This document shows positions 1 to 4,944 of a stretch of 6,173 nt of DNA, one piece after another. The stretch comes from Actinomycetota bacterium (GTDB lineage: Bacteria > Actinomycetota > Thermoleophilia > Gaiellales > Gaiellaceae): NCBI GenBank assembly GCA_016870235.1, contig VGCB01000178.1, positions 1 through 6,173 of the forward strand, read 5' to 3'. The notes under the pieces are model-generated. The model did not search any database. It saw only the letters and a list, made by a program, of their open reading frames with translations, and was not told the origin of the DNA. How positions within the stretch are numbered: position 1 is the stretch's first letter; every line of letters begins with the position of its first letter. The translations under genes and the position numbers were made by a program.

Positions 1-281
1 CCCTACCCGCGCCGCTGCAGGTGCGCGCCGTCGTCGGCGTCGAGCGACGCACCGGGGAGCAGGCGCGCCGTGACGTCGACTGGGCGGACGTGGTCGTCGT
101 CTGCGGCAGCTCGCAGCTCGACCACCGCGTGTCGAACCTCTACACGCGCGAGCCTTCGGGCCGGCGCAAGCTCGTCGTCTCGAGCCGGCGCGGCGTCGAG
201 GCGATCGCCGGTGAGATCGTCGAGCACCTCCGCCGGCGGGCGAGGCGGGCAGGCGGCGACGCCGCCGACCAGAACGGGTAG
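1..281 (+). CDS. 3' end of an unrecognised protein, cut by the window edge
   Basis: The frame is open from the first base (first whole codon at 3) to a TAG at 279-281, giving about 92 C-terminal residues. A GTG at 21 could be read as a start, but the frame stays open upstream with the same strong G/C third-base bias, so the gene most likely begins outside the window. The visible part has a hydrophobic strand, DVVVVCGSSQ, then LDHRVSNLYTRE, then a second strand KLVVSS and an amphipathic helix ending in a run of arginines. This alternating strand/helix pattern is compatible with the last units of a Rossmann-like alpha/beta domain. The final 20 or so residues look like a disordered tail. I do not recognise the family and assign no function. 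It converges on the Dsb operon, from which it is separated by 179 bases. Confidence 0.6.
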   Translation, partial: LPAPLQVRAVVGVERRTGEQARRDVDWADVVVVCGSSQLDHRVSNLYTREPSGRRKLVVSSRRGVEAIAGEIVEHLRRRARRAGGDAADQNG

Positions 282-443
282 GGCACCACGCTCCAGGCGG
301 CGGCCGCGTACCAGGCGCCGAAGGCGAGGCTCGCGAGCCGAGCGTGGGCGCCAGCGTCCCGACCGCCCCGACACGCTCCGTTCGCGGTGGCGGCCGCGTG
401 ACTCGGCGCCGATGGAAGATCGGTTCGGCGGCCGCGCAGAGCG

Positions 444-459
444 CGCCCGGCTCCGGGCG
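444..459 (-). terminator. GC hairpin directly after the DsbA-like gene
   Basis: A perfect 7-base inverted repeat (444-450 against 453-459, CGCCCGG / CCGGGCG, 2-base centre) begins one base beyond the TAG of the minus-strand gene. As RNA it would fold as a 6-bp all-GC stem with a 4-base loop. There is no U-tract, as is common in high-GC actinobacteria, so it could act as a tailless terminator or as a 3' end stabiliser. Position and stem strength are the only evidence. Confidence 0.45.
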
Positions 460-460
460 G

Positions 461-1279
461 CTAGCGCTCACCGACGATCGCCTCGATCGCCTCGTCGATC
501 GGCGTCGTGTCGTCCAGCGAGGTCAGCTGCACGGGCTCTCCCTTCTCGCCGGTGCGGCCCACGAACAGCGTCGGCGTGCTCGTGACGTCGTCGGCGAGCG
601 CGCGGGCGTCGACTGCCGCGCCGGCCTCCTCGGCTTCGGTGGAGCCTCGGTCGTCGAGGAGCTGCTGCACCTTCAGGCCCGGAATCGAGGCGGCGGCGCG
701 CCCGATCATCTCGTCGTCGAGCCAGCCGGCGTTCTCGGCGCCCTGGTTCGCGTACAGGAGCGCCTTGAAGTTGAACGCGCGGTCCTGGTCCCCGGCCGCG
801 ATCGTCGCGAGGCGGCCGCGGCGCGAGTCGTCCCCGATGAACGCCCACGGCTGCATCTCCACACGAAGCGTGCCCGTCCGCACCCAGCGCTCCACGATCT
901 CCGGGAAGGCCTTCGTCTCGAACTCCCGGCACGCGGGGCACTGCAGGTCGAGCCACTCGACGAGCGTGACCGGCGCGTCCGGCTTCCCGAGCGTGAGGCC
1001 CGACTGCGGGATCCCGGCGAAGAGCTCCTCGATCTCGCCGGCGCCCGTGAGGGTGCTTCCCTCGACCGACCCCGTTGCCGGCAGGTCGCCGAGCCCGCCG
1101 TCCGAGCCGCCGCTCAGGACGACGCCGAGCACGACCGCGACCACGATCGCCGCGAACGCCGCCGCGGCCGCCGCGAGGACCCGCGGTGACGCGGTCCGCG
1201 CCCTTCCCGTCGTCGGCGTTCGCTTCGGGGGCGGGGTGGGGGTCTGCCGTGCCTTCCTGCTCACTTTTCCGCTGGTCAT
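461..1279 (-). CDS. Membrane-anchored DsbA-like thioredoxin-fold protein
   Basis: The 272-residue protein has a basic, proline- and threonine-rich cytoplasmic tail (1-33), one transmembrane helix (about 34-56), a linker, and a thioredoxin-fold domain from about residue 90. The redox motif is CPAC (Cys114, Cys117) in the context LQCPAC, and the cis-proline loop is TSTPT with Pro236. A helical insertion lies between them, as in DsbA/BdbD-type proteins (Thioredoxin_4 family). The expected role is oxidising or isomerising cysteine pairs in proteins outside the membrane. The ATG at 1277-1279 is chosen because it overlaps the TGA of the DsbB gene as ATGA and has a perfect AGGAGG 10 bases upstream. 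The open frame continues far upstream through the Dsb and ABC region, but only because of base composition. DsbB next door is the natural partner that would reoxidise it. A reductase or isomerase role cannot be excluded. Confidence 0.9.
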   Translation of the reverse strand: MTSGKVSRKARQTPTPPPKRTPTTGRARTASPRVLAAAAAAFAAIVVAVVLGVVLSGGSDGGLGDLPATGSVEGSTLTGAGEIEELFAGIPQSGLTLGKPDAPVTLVEWLDLQCPACREFETKAFPEIVERWVRTGTLRVEMQPWAFIGDDSRRGRLATIAAGDQDRAFNFKALLYANQGAENAGWLDDEMIGRAAASIPGLKVQQLLDDRGSTEAEEAGAAVDARALADDVTSTPTLFVGRTGEKGEPVQLTSLDDTTPIDEAIEAIVGER

Positions 1280-1845
1280 CGCGTGCTCTCCTCCTGTCGG
1301 TGCTCGTCGCTCCCTGCCGCTGCGAGGCCCAGGAGGGCGATCAGCAGCAGGAAGCCGGTCAGGGCGAGGATCGGGATCGTCACGTAGCCGAGCTCCTCGA
1401 TCCACTTCGTCGTGCAGCCGCCGGGTGCCGAGAGCCGACAGGCCGTCGACTGGCCCACGATCCCGTTCTCGACGAGAAGGTGGTAGACGGCGACCCCGGC
1501 GCCGGCGAGCGGCAGGGGGAGGAGGTAACGGGTGACGCGGTAGTCGTTGCGGACGGCCGCGAGGAGCAGGATGATCGACAGCGGGTACATGCAGACCCGC
1601 TGGAACCAGCAGAGCTCGCACGGGAAGAACCCCGCGATGTCCGAGAGGAACAGGCTCCCGCCAGTCCCGATCGCCGCGACGAGGAAGCCGGCCCAGAGCT
1701 CGTAGCCCCAGAGCGCGCCCCGCACGACCTCGAGTGGCCGGCGCACGCCGGCAGCCGCGAGCGCCCCCACGAGGAGCGCCGCCGCGACGACCGCCTGGCC
1801 GGCCACGGCCAGCACCGCGAGCGCGGTGATGATCGCGTCCGTCAT
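1276..1845 (-). CDS. dsbB: DsbB-family disulfide bond formation protein
   Basis: This 189-residue integral membrane protein passes electrons from a DsbA-like partner to quinone. The family's two cysteine pairs are visible: CELC (Cys76, Cys79) in the motif PCELCWFQR, which caps the first core helix, and Cys136/Cys144 in the second external loop, followed by TTKW. The arginine of WFQR, which lies near the quinone site in the family, is Arg83. Hydrophobic segments run at about 4-31, 46-69, 84-98, 106-124 and 152-176. The last four match the DsbB core, and the first is an extra N-terminal helix. The ATG at 1843-1845 starts the protein exactly at this helix; the frame stays open 49 codons further upstream, but that stretch is polar, has no family resemblance and runs into the divergent ABC gene. 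No convincing Shine-Dalgarno precedes the start. It is the first gene of the Dsb operon and overlaps the next by 4 bases. Confidence 0.9.
   Translation of the reverse strand: MTDAIITALAVLAVAGQAVVAAALLVGALAAAGVRRPLEVVRGALWGYELWAGFLVAAIGTGGSLFLSDIAGFFPCELCWFQRVCMYPLSIILLLAAVRNDYRVTRYLLPLPLAGAGVAVYHLLVENGIVGQSTACRLSAPGGCTTKWIEELGYVTIPILALTGFLLLIALLGLAAAGSDEHRQEESTR
1290..1295 (-). promoter_or_regulatory. Shine-Dalgarno site of the DsbA-like gene
   Basis: A perfect AGGAGG on the minus strand, inside the last codons of the DsbB gene, lies 10 bases before the ATG at 1279. It supports that start and suggests the downstream gene can recruit ribosomes itself as well as by coupling. Confidence 0.7.
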
Positions 1846-1954
1846 GGATCCACGATGCCAGATCGGGCGCGGGCTGGGCTCCGTAGTCGGCCGCGAGACG
1901 TGGTCGCAGCCGCGGGTGGCACGCGCCGACGCCGTCTGCTGGCAAGCTGCCCGG
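1846..1954. promoter_or_regulatory. Divergent intergenic region between dsbB and the ABC exporter
   Basis: These 109 bases separate two genes transcribed away from each other, so both promoters should lie here. On the plus strand CAAGCT at 1943-1948 sits 6 bases before the GTG at 1955 and keeps the two most conserved bases of a -10 box (A2, T6); with no Shine-Dalgarno before that GTG, a leaderless transcript is plausible. I found no convincing -35 element, and no clear promoter for dsbB on the minus strand. The promoter role rests on gene orientation rather than on motifs. Confidence 0.35.
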
Positions 1955-2851
1955 GTGACCGACTCGGCCATCCGCCTCCGCGGCGTCGTCAAGCGCTACG
2001 GCCCGATCACGGCGGTCGACGGGCTCGACCTCGACGTCCCGACCGGGACGTGCGTCGGCCTGCTCGGGCCGAACGGCGCGGGCAAGTCGACGACCATGCG
2101 CCTCCTCACGGCGCAGTCGATCGCCGACGAGGGGGAGCTCGAGCTGCTCGGGTACCGGCTGCCGGACGAGTCGAAGGAGGCCCGGGCATTCCTCGGCGTC
2201 GTCCCGCAGCTCGACAACCTCGACGTCACGCTCAGCGTCGAGCAGAACCTCCTCGTCTTCTCGCACCTCTACCGCATCGCGCGCCCCGACCGGCGCGAGG
2301 CGATCGAGCGCGCGCTCGAGATCGCCCGGTTGGCCGACCGCCGCGGCTCGCGCGTCGACGAGCTCTCCGGCGGGATGCGGCGGCGGCTCCTGATCGCCCG
2401 CGCGCTCGTGCACCGTCCGCGGCTCGTCCTCCTCGACGAGCCGACCGTGGGGCTCGATCCGCAGGTGCGGCAGGAGCTCTGGGCCCTGATCGACCGCCTC
2501 CGCAGCGAGGGCACGACGATCCTGATGTCGACGCACTACATCGAGGAGGCGGAGCGGCTCGCCGACACCGTCGTGATCATGTCGCACGGCAAGGCGGTGG
2601 CCGCCGGACCGCCGCTCGCGCTCGTCACCGCGCACGCGGGAGCCGACGCGCTCGAGGTCTACGGCTCGCCGGTGCGGCTCGCCGAGGTCGAGGTCGAGGC
2701 CGCGCGCGAGGGCCTGCGCACGCGCCGCTCCGGGACGAGCATCTCGATCTTCGGCGTCAACGGCTCGCTCGGTGAGCGGCTCGGCGGCGAGCGCCGGCCG
2801 GCGAACCTCGAGGACGTCTTCGTCCTCCTGACCGGCGAGGAGATCGATTGA
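1955..2851 (+). CDS. ABC exporter ATPase, NodI/DrrA-like
   Basis: The 298-residue protein is the nucleotide-binding subunit that drives an ABC-2 exporter. Motifs appear in order: Walker A GPNGAGKST (38-46), Q-loop Gln85 in VVPQLDNLD, signature LSGG (137-140) followed by MRRR, Walker B LVLLDEP (157-163), D-loop GLDPQ (166-170) and H-loop His194 in MSTHYIEEAE. All key residues are intact. The VVPQLDNLD and LDPQVRQELW stretches and the C-terminal LEDVFVLLTG ending resemble NodI and related drug or lipid exporter ATPases. The GTG at 1955 is chosen because VTDSAIRLRGVVKRYG is the usual beginning of the fold; longer starts would overlap the divergent dsbB gene and add sequence with no resemblance. 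The permease follows with a 4-base overlap. The substrate is not shown; polyketides, oligosaccharides or lipids are handled by relatives. Confidence 0.93.
   Translation: MTDSAIRLRGVVKRYGPITAVDGLDLDVPTGTCVGLLGPNGAGKSTTMRLLTAQSIADEGELELLGYRLPDESKEARAFLGVVPQLDNLDVTLSVEQNLLVFSHLYRIARPDRREAIERALEIARLADRRGSRVDELSGGMRRRLLIARALVHRPRLVLLDEPTVGLDPQVRQELWALIDRLRSEGTTILMSTHYIEEAERLADTVVIMSHGKAVAAGPPLALVTAHAGADALEVYGSPVRLAEVEVEAAREGLRTRRSGTSISIFGVNGSLGERLGGERRPANLEDVFVLLTGEEID
2837..2842 (+). promoter_or_regulatory. Shine-Dalgarno site deciding the TTG start of the permease
   Basis: GAGGAG lies 5 bases before the TTG at 2848, inside the last codons of the ATPase gene. It supports a rare TTG start overlapping the ATPase stop as TTGA rather than a start deeper in the permease. 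Confidence 0.65.
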
Positions 2852-3645
2852 CCGCGCTGCCGGAGCGGGGCCGCAAGCTCCACCGCCTCGAGCGGAGCGC
2901 GCTGACCGGCGTCCTCGTCCGCGAGGTCGTCAACTACTCGTCCTACTGGCGTGCCAGCACGTTCTCCTCCACGGTCGAGCCGACGATCTACCTGCTCGCC
3001 TTCGGGTTCGGGTTCGGGTCGATCGTGTCCACGATCGGCGGCTACGACTACGTCGACTTCGTCGGCACCGGTACCGTCGCCACGGCGGTCCTCTTCTCGT
3101 CGGCGTTCCCGGCCATGTTCGGGACGTTCGTCAAGTACAAGTTCCAGCGCACGTACGACGCGATCCTCGCGGCTCCGGTCGACACGGAGGAGATCGTGAC
3201 GGCGGAGGCGCTCTGGATCGCGACGCGCGCCGGCGTCTATGGATGCGTGCCCATGCTCGTCGCGATGGCCTGCGGCCTCGACCCGTCGTGGGGGATGCTG
3301 ACCGTGCCGCTCATCGCGTGGCTCGCCGGGTTCGGGTGGGCGTGCTTCGGGATCACCGTCGCGGGGTTCGCGAAGTCGATCGAGAACTTCAACTACGTCG
3401 TCAGCGCGGTGCTGACGCCTCTCTTCCTGCTCGCGGGCTCGTTCTTCCCGCTCGACGAGTTCCCGGCGTGGGCGCGCTGGCTTGCGCAGCTGAACCCGCT
3501 CCATCACTGCGTCGTGCTCGTCCGGCACGCCGTCTTCGGGTTCGTCGGCTGGCACGACGCGATCCGTGCGGCTGCGCTCGTCGCCTTCGGCCTCGTGATC
3601 TGGCGGCTGGCGATCCGCGCGATGACGCGCAAGCTGATCGACTGA
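2848..3645 (+). CDS. ABC-2 type exporter permease, NodJ-like
   Basis: This 265-residue membrane subunit pairs with the ATPase immediately upstream. Six hydrophobic segments can be placed at about 38-60, 67-92, 116-142, 150-174, 182-200 and 237-256, the standard ABC-2 topology, after a short polar N-terminus that would be cytoplasmic. Between helices 2 and 3 is an amphipathic stretch with QRTYDAILAAPV, where the family couples to the ATPase. The stretch FFPLDEFPAW followed by LNPLHH and VLVRHAVFG is the conserved C-terminal ABC-2 motif, and the length is typical of NodJ-type permeases. The start is a TTG overlapping the ATPase stop by 4 bases, with GAGGAG 5 bases upstream, so the two subunits are translationally coupled. 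The substrate cannot be read from the sequence. It is the last gene of its operon; the next gene runs the opposite way. Confidence 0.92.
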   Translation: MTALPERGRKLHRLERSALTGVLVREVVNYSSYWRASTFSSTVEPTIYLLAFGFGFGSIVSTIGGYDYVDFVGTGTVATAVLFSSAFPAMFGTFVKYKFQRTYDAILAAPVDTEEIVTAEALWIATRAGVYGCVPMLVAMACGLDPSWGMLTVPLIAWLAGFGWACFGITVAGFAKSIENFNYVVSAVLTPLFLLAGSFFPLDEFPAWARWLAQLNPLHHCVVLVRHAVFGFVGWHDAIRAAALVAFGLVIWRLAIRAMTRKLID

Positions 3646-3946
3646 GCCGCCGGTTCCGGGCGCGGCGAATCGGCGCCTTCGACGCTCGGCGGCGGCGAGC
3701 TCGTCGTCGTGCTGGCCGGCGCCGACGCTGAACGAACCGCGCAGGTTGCCGAGTCGCACCGGCGTCGTCGCAGACGCCCGCCCAGCCGGGCTCGAGGTCG
3801 GGATCGGCGTCGGCGCGGCCGTGGGCACCGACGCGGGCCTCGGCCTCGAAGGGTTCTCGACGTCCGCGGGGCCGTTTGCGCGCGCCAGGTACCTCGGTCC
3901 CTCACCCCACCTGACGCGCGCGGAAACGGCCAAGCATGGAAACGCG
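3646..3946. other. Convergent intergenic region without a supported gene
   Basis: About 300 bases separate the permease stop from the stop of the convergent ACT-domain gene. Open frames cross it on both strands, but none has a good start, a Shine-Dalgarno site, a recognisable fold or a frame that stays distinct from its neighbours. A plus-strand frame near 3770-3870 gives a glycine/valine alternation that looks compositional. Just after the permease stop, GCCGCCGGTTCCGG and the following GGCGCGGC (3646-3666) could form a weak imperfect hairpin. A clear inverted repeat lies at the far end (3911-3950). The GC content falls slightly near 3920-3945, with short A runs. Confidence 0.6.
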
Positions 3947-3950
3947 TCAG
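3911..3950. terminator. Inverted repeat spanning the ACT-gene stop, possible terminator
   Basis: CTGACGCG (3911-3918) and CGCGTCAG (3943-3950) are perfect 8-base inverted arms around a 24-base centre. The right arm contains the TGA of the minus-strand ACT-domain gene (3947-3949). In the minus-strand RNA the stem would form at the end of the coding region; there is no U-tract. The centre also carries GGAAACG twice (3922-3928 and 3938-3944, 16 bases apart). It may serve as a bidirectional terminator between converging genes, or as a protein-binding site. The loop is long for an intrinsic terminator, so this is tentative. Confidence 0.35.
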
Positions 3951-4360
3951 ACCCCGAGCGCGGCTGCCGCGGCGGCGTACGTGTTCTCGCGCACGTAGAT
4001 CACGTAGCCGAACGTCCCGCGCCCGGACGTCACCCCGGAGGTGGCGTAGACGTCGACACCCGCCTTGAACAGGCGCTCGTGCACGTCGACGAGGGCGCCC
4101 AGCTCGTCGTCCCCGCGGACGAGGAACGCGCGGTGCGGGCCGTCGAGCTCGAGGTTGGCCGCTCTCGCCTCCGCGGCCAGCTTCGGCGGGTCGGCCGGGA
4201 AGAGCGCGAGCTGCGCCACCGACGGGCCGCTCGGCACTGCGGTGAAGGCGAGCTGCTCGACGCCGCGCTCGGCGAGCGCCGAGAGGACGCGATAGGCGGC
4301 GCCGAGCTCGTCCCTGACGGTGACGTAGAAGTACTCGACGCGCCTGATCTCGACCGCCAT
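3947..4360 (-). CDS. Small free-standing tandem ACT-domain protein
   Basis: The 137-residue protein consists of two ACT-like units with almost nothing else. Unit 1 (about 7-55) has a strand VEYFYVTV, the turn DELG (17-20), a helix and LAERGVEQLAFTAV. Unit 2 (about 76-125) repeats this as a strand HRAFLV, DELG (85-88), a helix, KAGVDVYATSGV and the strand TFGYVIYV. ACT domains bind amino acids or other small ligands and usually regulate enzymes or transcription. Here there is no catalytic or DNA-binding domain, so a ligand-sensing or partner-regulating role is inference. Small proteins of this kind occur in many soil bacteria without a known role. The ATG at 4358-4360 is preferred because homology-like sequence begins there; GAGG lies 13 bases upstream, rather far. 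The frame is open 38 codons further back, but that part looks non-coding. It is divergent from the molybdenum hydroxylase operon, with 128 bases between them. Confidence 0.8.
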   Translation of the reverse strand: MAVEIRRVEYFYVTVRDELGAAYRVLSALAERGVEQLAFTAVPSGPSVAQLALFPADPPKLAAEARAANLELDGPHRAFLVRGDDELGALVDVHERLFKAGVDVYATSGVTSGRGTFGYVIYVRENTYAAAAAALGV

Positions 4361-4392
4361 CGCGTGATGATCGCCTCTTCCGGCCGGCCTGG

Positions 4393-4409
4393 CAAGCAGG
4401 GCGGGCTTG
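4393..4409. repeat. Short inverted repeat overlapping the -35 box
   Basis: CAAGC (4393-4397) and GCTTG (4405-4409) are perfect 5-base arms with a 7-base spacer. The right arm covers the first three bases of the proposed -35 element of the hydroxylase promoter, a usual place for a repressor site. Five-base arms are short enough to arise by chance. Confidence 0.25.
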
Positions 4410-4435
4410 TTCGCACCGCCACAACACCGTAGAGT
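4407..4435 (+). promoter_or_regulatory. Sigma-70-like promoter of the molybdenum hydroxylase operon
   Basis: TTGTTC (4407-4412) and TAGAGT (4430-4435) are separated by exactly 17 bases. They match the TTG core of the -35 consensus and four of six -10 bases, including the conserved TA and final T. Transcription would begin near 4441-4443, about 47 bases before the GTG at 4489 and 5-7 bases before the small leader ORF at 4448. An inverted repeat (4393-4409) overlaps the -35 box. Confidence 0.5.
4426..4431 (-). promoter_or_regulatory. Possible -10 element for the ACT-domain gene
   Basis: TACGGT on the minus strand keeps the T1, A2 and T6 of a -10 box and lies 65 bases before the ATG at 4360. 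It overlaps by two bases the -10 candidate of the opposite-strand hydroxylase promoter, so polymerases at the two sites would exclude one another. No good -35 is spaced correctly, so this is weak. Confidence 0.22.
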
Positions 4436-4447
4436 GGCCCGATCAGG

Positions 4448-4492
4448 ATGAACGTGTCTGCCGCGACCATCCATTCGGGGATCCCAGCGTGA
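4448..4492 (+). CDS. Possible 14-residue leader ORF overlapping the [2Fe-2S] subunit start
   Basis: An ATG at 4448 opens a 14-codon frame (MNVSAATIHSGIPA) whose TGA at 4490-4492 overlaps the GTG start at 4489 as GTGA, the same type of overlap used by the real gene pairs here. It begins only 5-7 bases after the predicted transcription start, so it would be translated almost without a leader. The peptide has no recognised family and no obvious run of regulatory codons. It could couple translation to the [2Fe-2S] subunit, or be chance; a frame this short is easily accidental. Confidence 0.3.
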   Translation: MNVSAATIHSGIPA

Positions 4493-4944
4493 TCGAGCTC
4501 GCGCTGACGGTCAACGGCGCCGTGCGGACGGTCGAGGTCGAGCCGCGCTGGACGCTCGCCGACGTCCTCCGCGATCACCTGGGGCTGACCGGGACGAAGC
4601 TCGGGTGCGAGCACGGCGTGTGCGGCGCCTGCACCGTCCTGCTCGACGGGGAGCCGGTCCGGGCGTGCCTGCTCCTTGCCGCCCAGGCGCAGGGAGGCTC
4701 GGTCACGACGGTGGAGGGCCTGTCCGACGGCAGCCTCGACGAGCTGCAGGAGGCGTTCCGGCGGAACCACGCGCTGCAGTGCGGGTTCTGCACCGCCGGC
4801 TTCCTGCTCACCGCGACGGCGCTCCTCGACGAGGGCCCGACGCTCGACGAGACGTCGGTGCGCGAGGCGCTCGCCGGCAACCTCTGTCGCTGCACCGGCT
4901 ACGAGACGATCGTCCAGGCCGTCCTCGAGGTCGCCGCGCGATGA
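4489..4944 (+). CDS. Molybdenum hydroxylase [2Fe-2S] subunit, CoxS/XdhC-type
   Basis: The 151-residue protein is the small electron-transfer subunit of a xanthine dehydrogenase/CO dehydrogenase-family enzyme and acts in the cytoplasm. The N-terminal plant-ferredoxin domain carries Cys40, Cys45, Cys48 and Cys60 in the pattern GCEHGVCGACTV...C. The C-terminal four-helix domain carries CGFC (Cys98, Cys101) and CRC (Cys133, Cys135) in GNLCRCTGYE. All eight cluster ligands are present and the length is normal for the family. It relays electrons from the molybdenum centre to an FAD subunit. The GTG at 4489 gives the standard MIELALTVNG beginning, with GGGGA 7 bases upstream; upstream ATG 4448 and GTG 4454 are out of frame. 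The stop overlaps the ATG of the molybdopterin subunit as ATGA. A sigma-70-like promoter and a possible leader ORF precede it. Confidence 0.95.
   Translation: MIELALTVNGAVRTVEVEPRWTLADVLRDHLGLTGTKLGCEHGVCGACTVLLDGEPVRACLLLAAQAQGGSVTTVEGLSDGSLDELQEAFRRNHALQCGFCTAGFLLTATALLDEGPTLDETSVREALAGNLCRCTGYETIVQAVLEVAAR

Noticed and set aside
250..400. A short hydrophobic minus-strand frame (SLAFGAWYAAAAW region) that resembles a membrane segment
   Set aside because: It overlaps the real plus-strand gene end, has no start with a ribosome site and stops inside that gene; the hydrophobicity is confined to one short stretch.
1826..1954. Longer N-terminus for the ABC ATPase starting near 1826
   Set aside because: It would overlap the start of the divergent dsbB gene and add 43 residues without resemblance to the family.
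461..2635. A minus-strand open frame of 724 codons running through the ABC ATPase, the dsbB region and the DsbA-like gene
   Set aside because: Only its last 272 codons are a real protein. The upstream part is arginine/glutamate/aspartate-rich low-complexity sequence antisense to the ATPase and in a different frame from dsbB, a known effect of high GC.
1075..2775. A plus-strand open frame of 566 codons across the Dsb and ABC genes
   Set aside because: The product is almost entirely arginine, alanine and proline, lies antisense to dsbB and out of frame with the intact ATPase, and has no fold-like pattern.
2659..3933. A minus-strand open frame of 424 codons antisense to the ABC permease
   Set aside because: Its charged, repetitive product is the shadow of a clear six-helix ABC-2 permease on the other strand.
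3746..3950. A possible small plus-strand gene starting at TTG 3746 with a glycine/valine-rich segment
   Set aside because: It has no Shine-Dalgarno site, no recognisable fold, loses its third-base GC bias after about 40 codons and runs on antisense into the ACT-domain gene.
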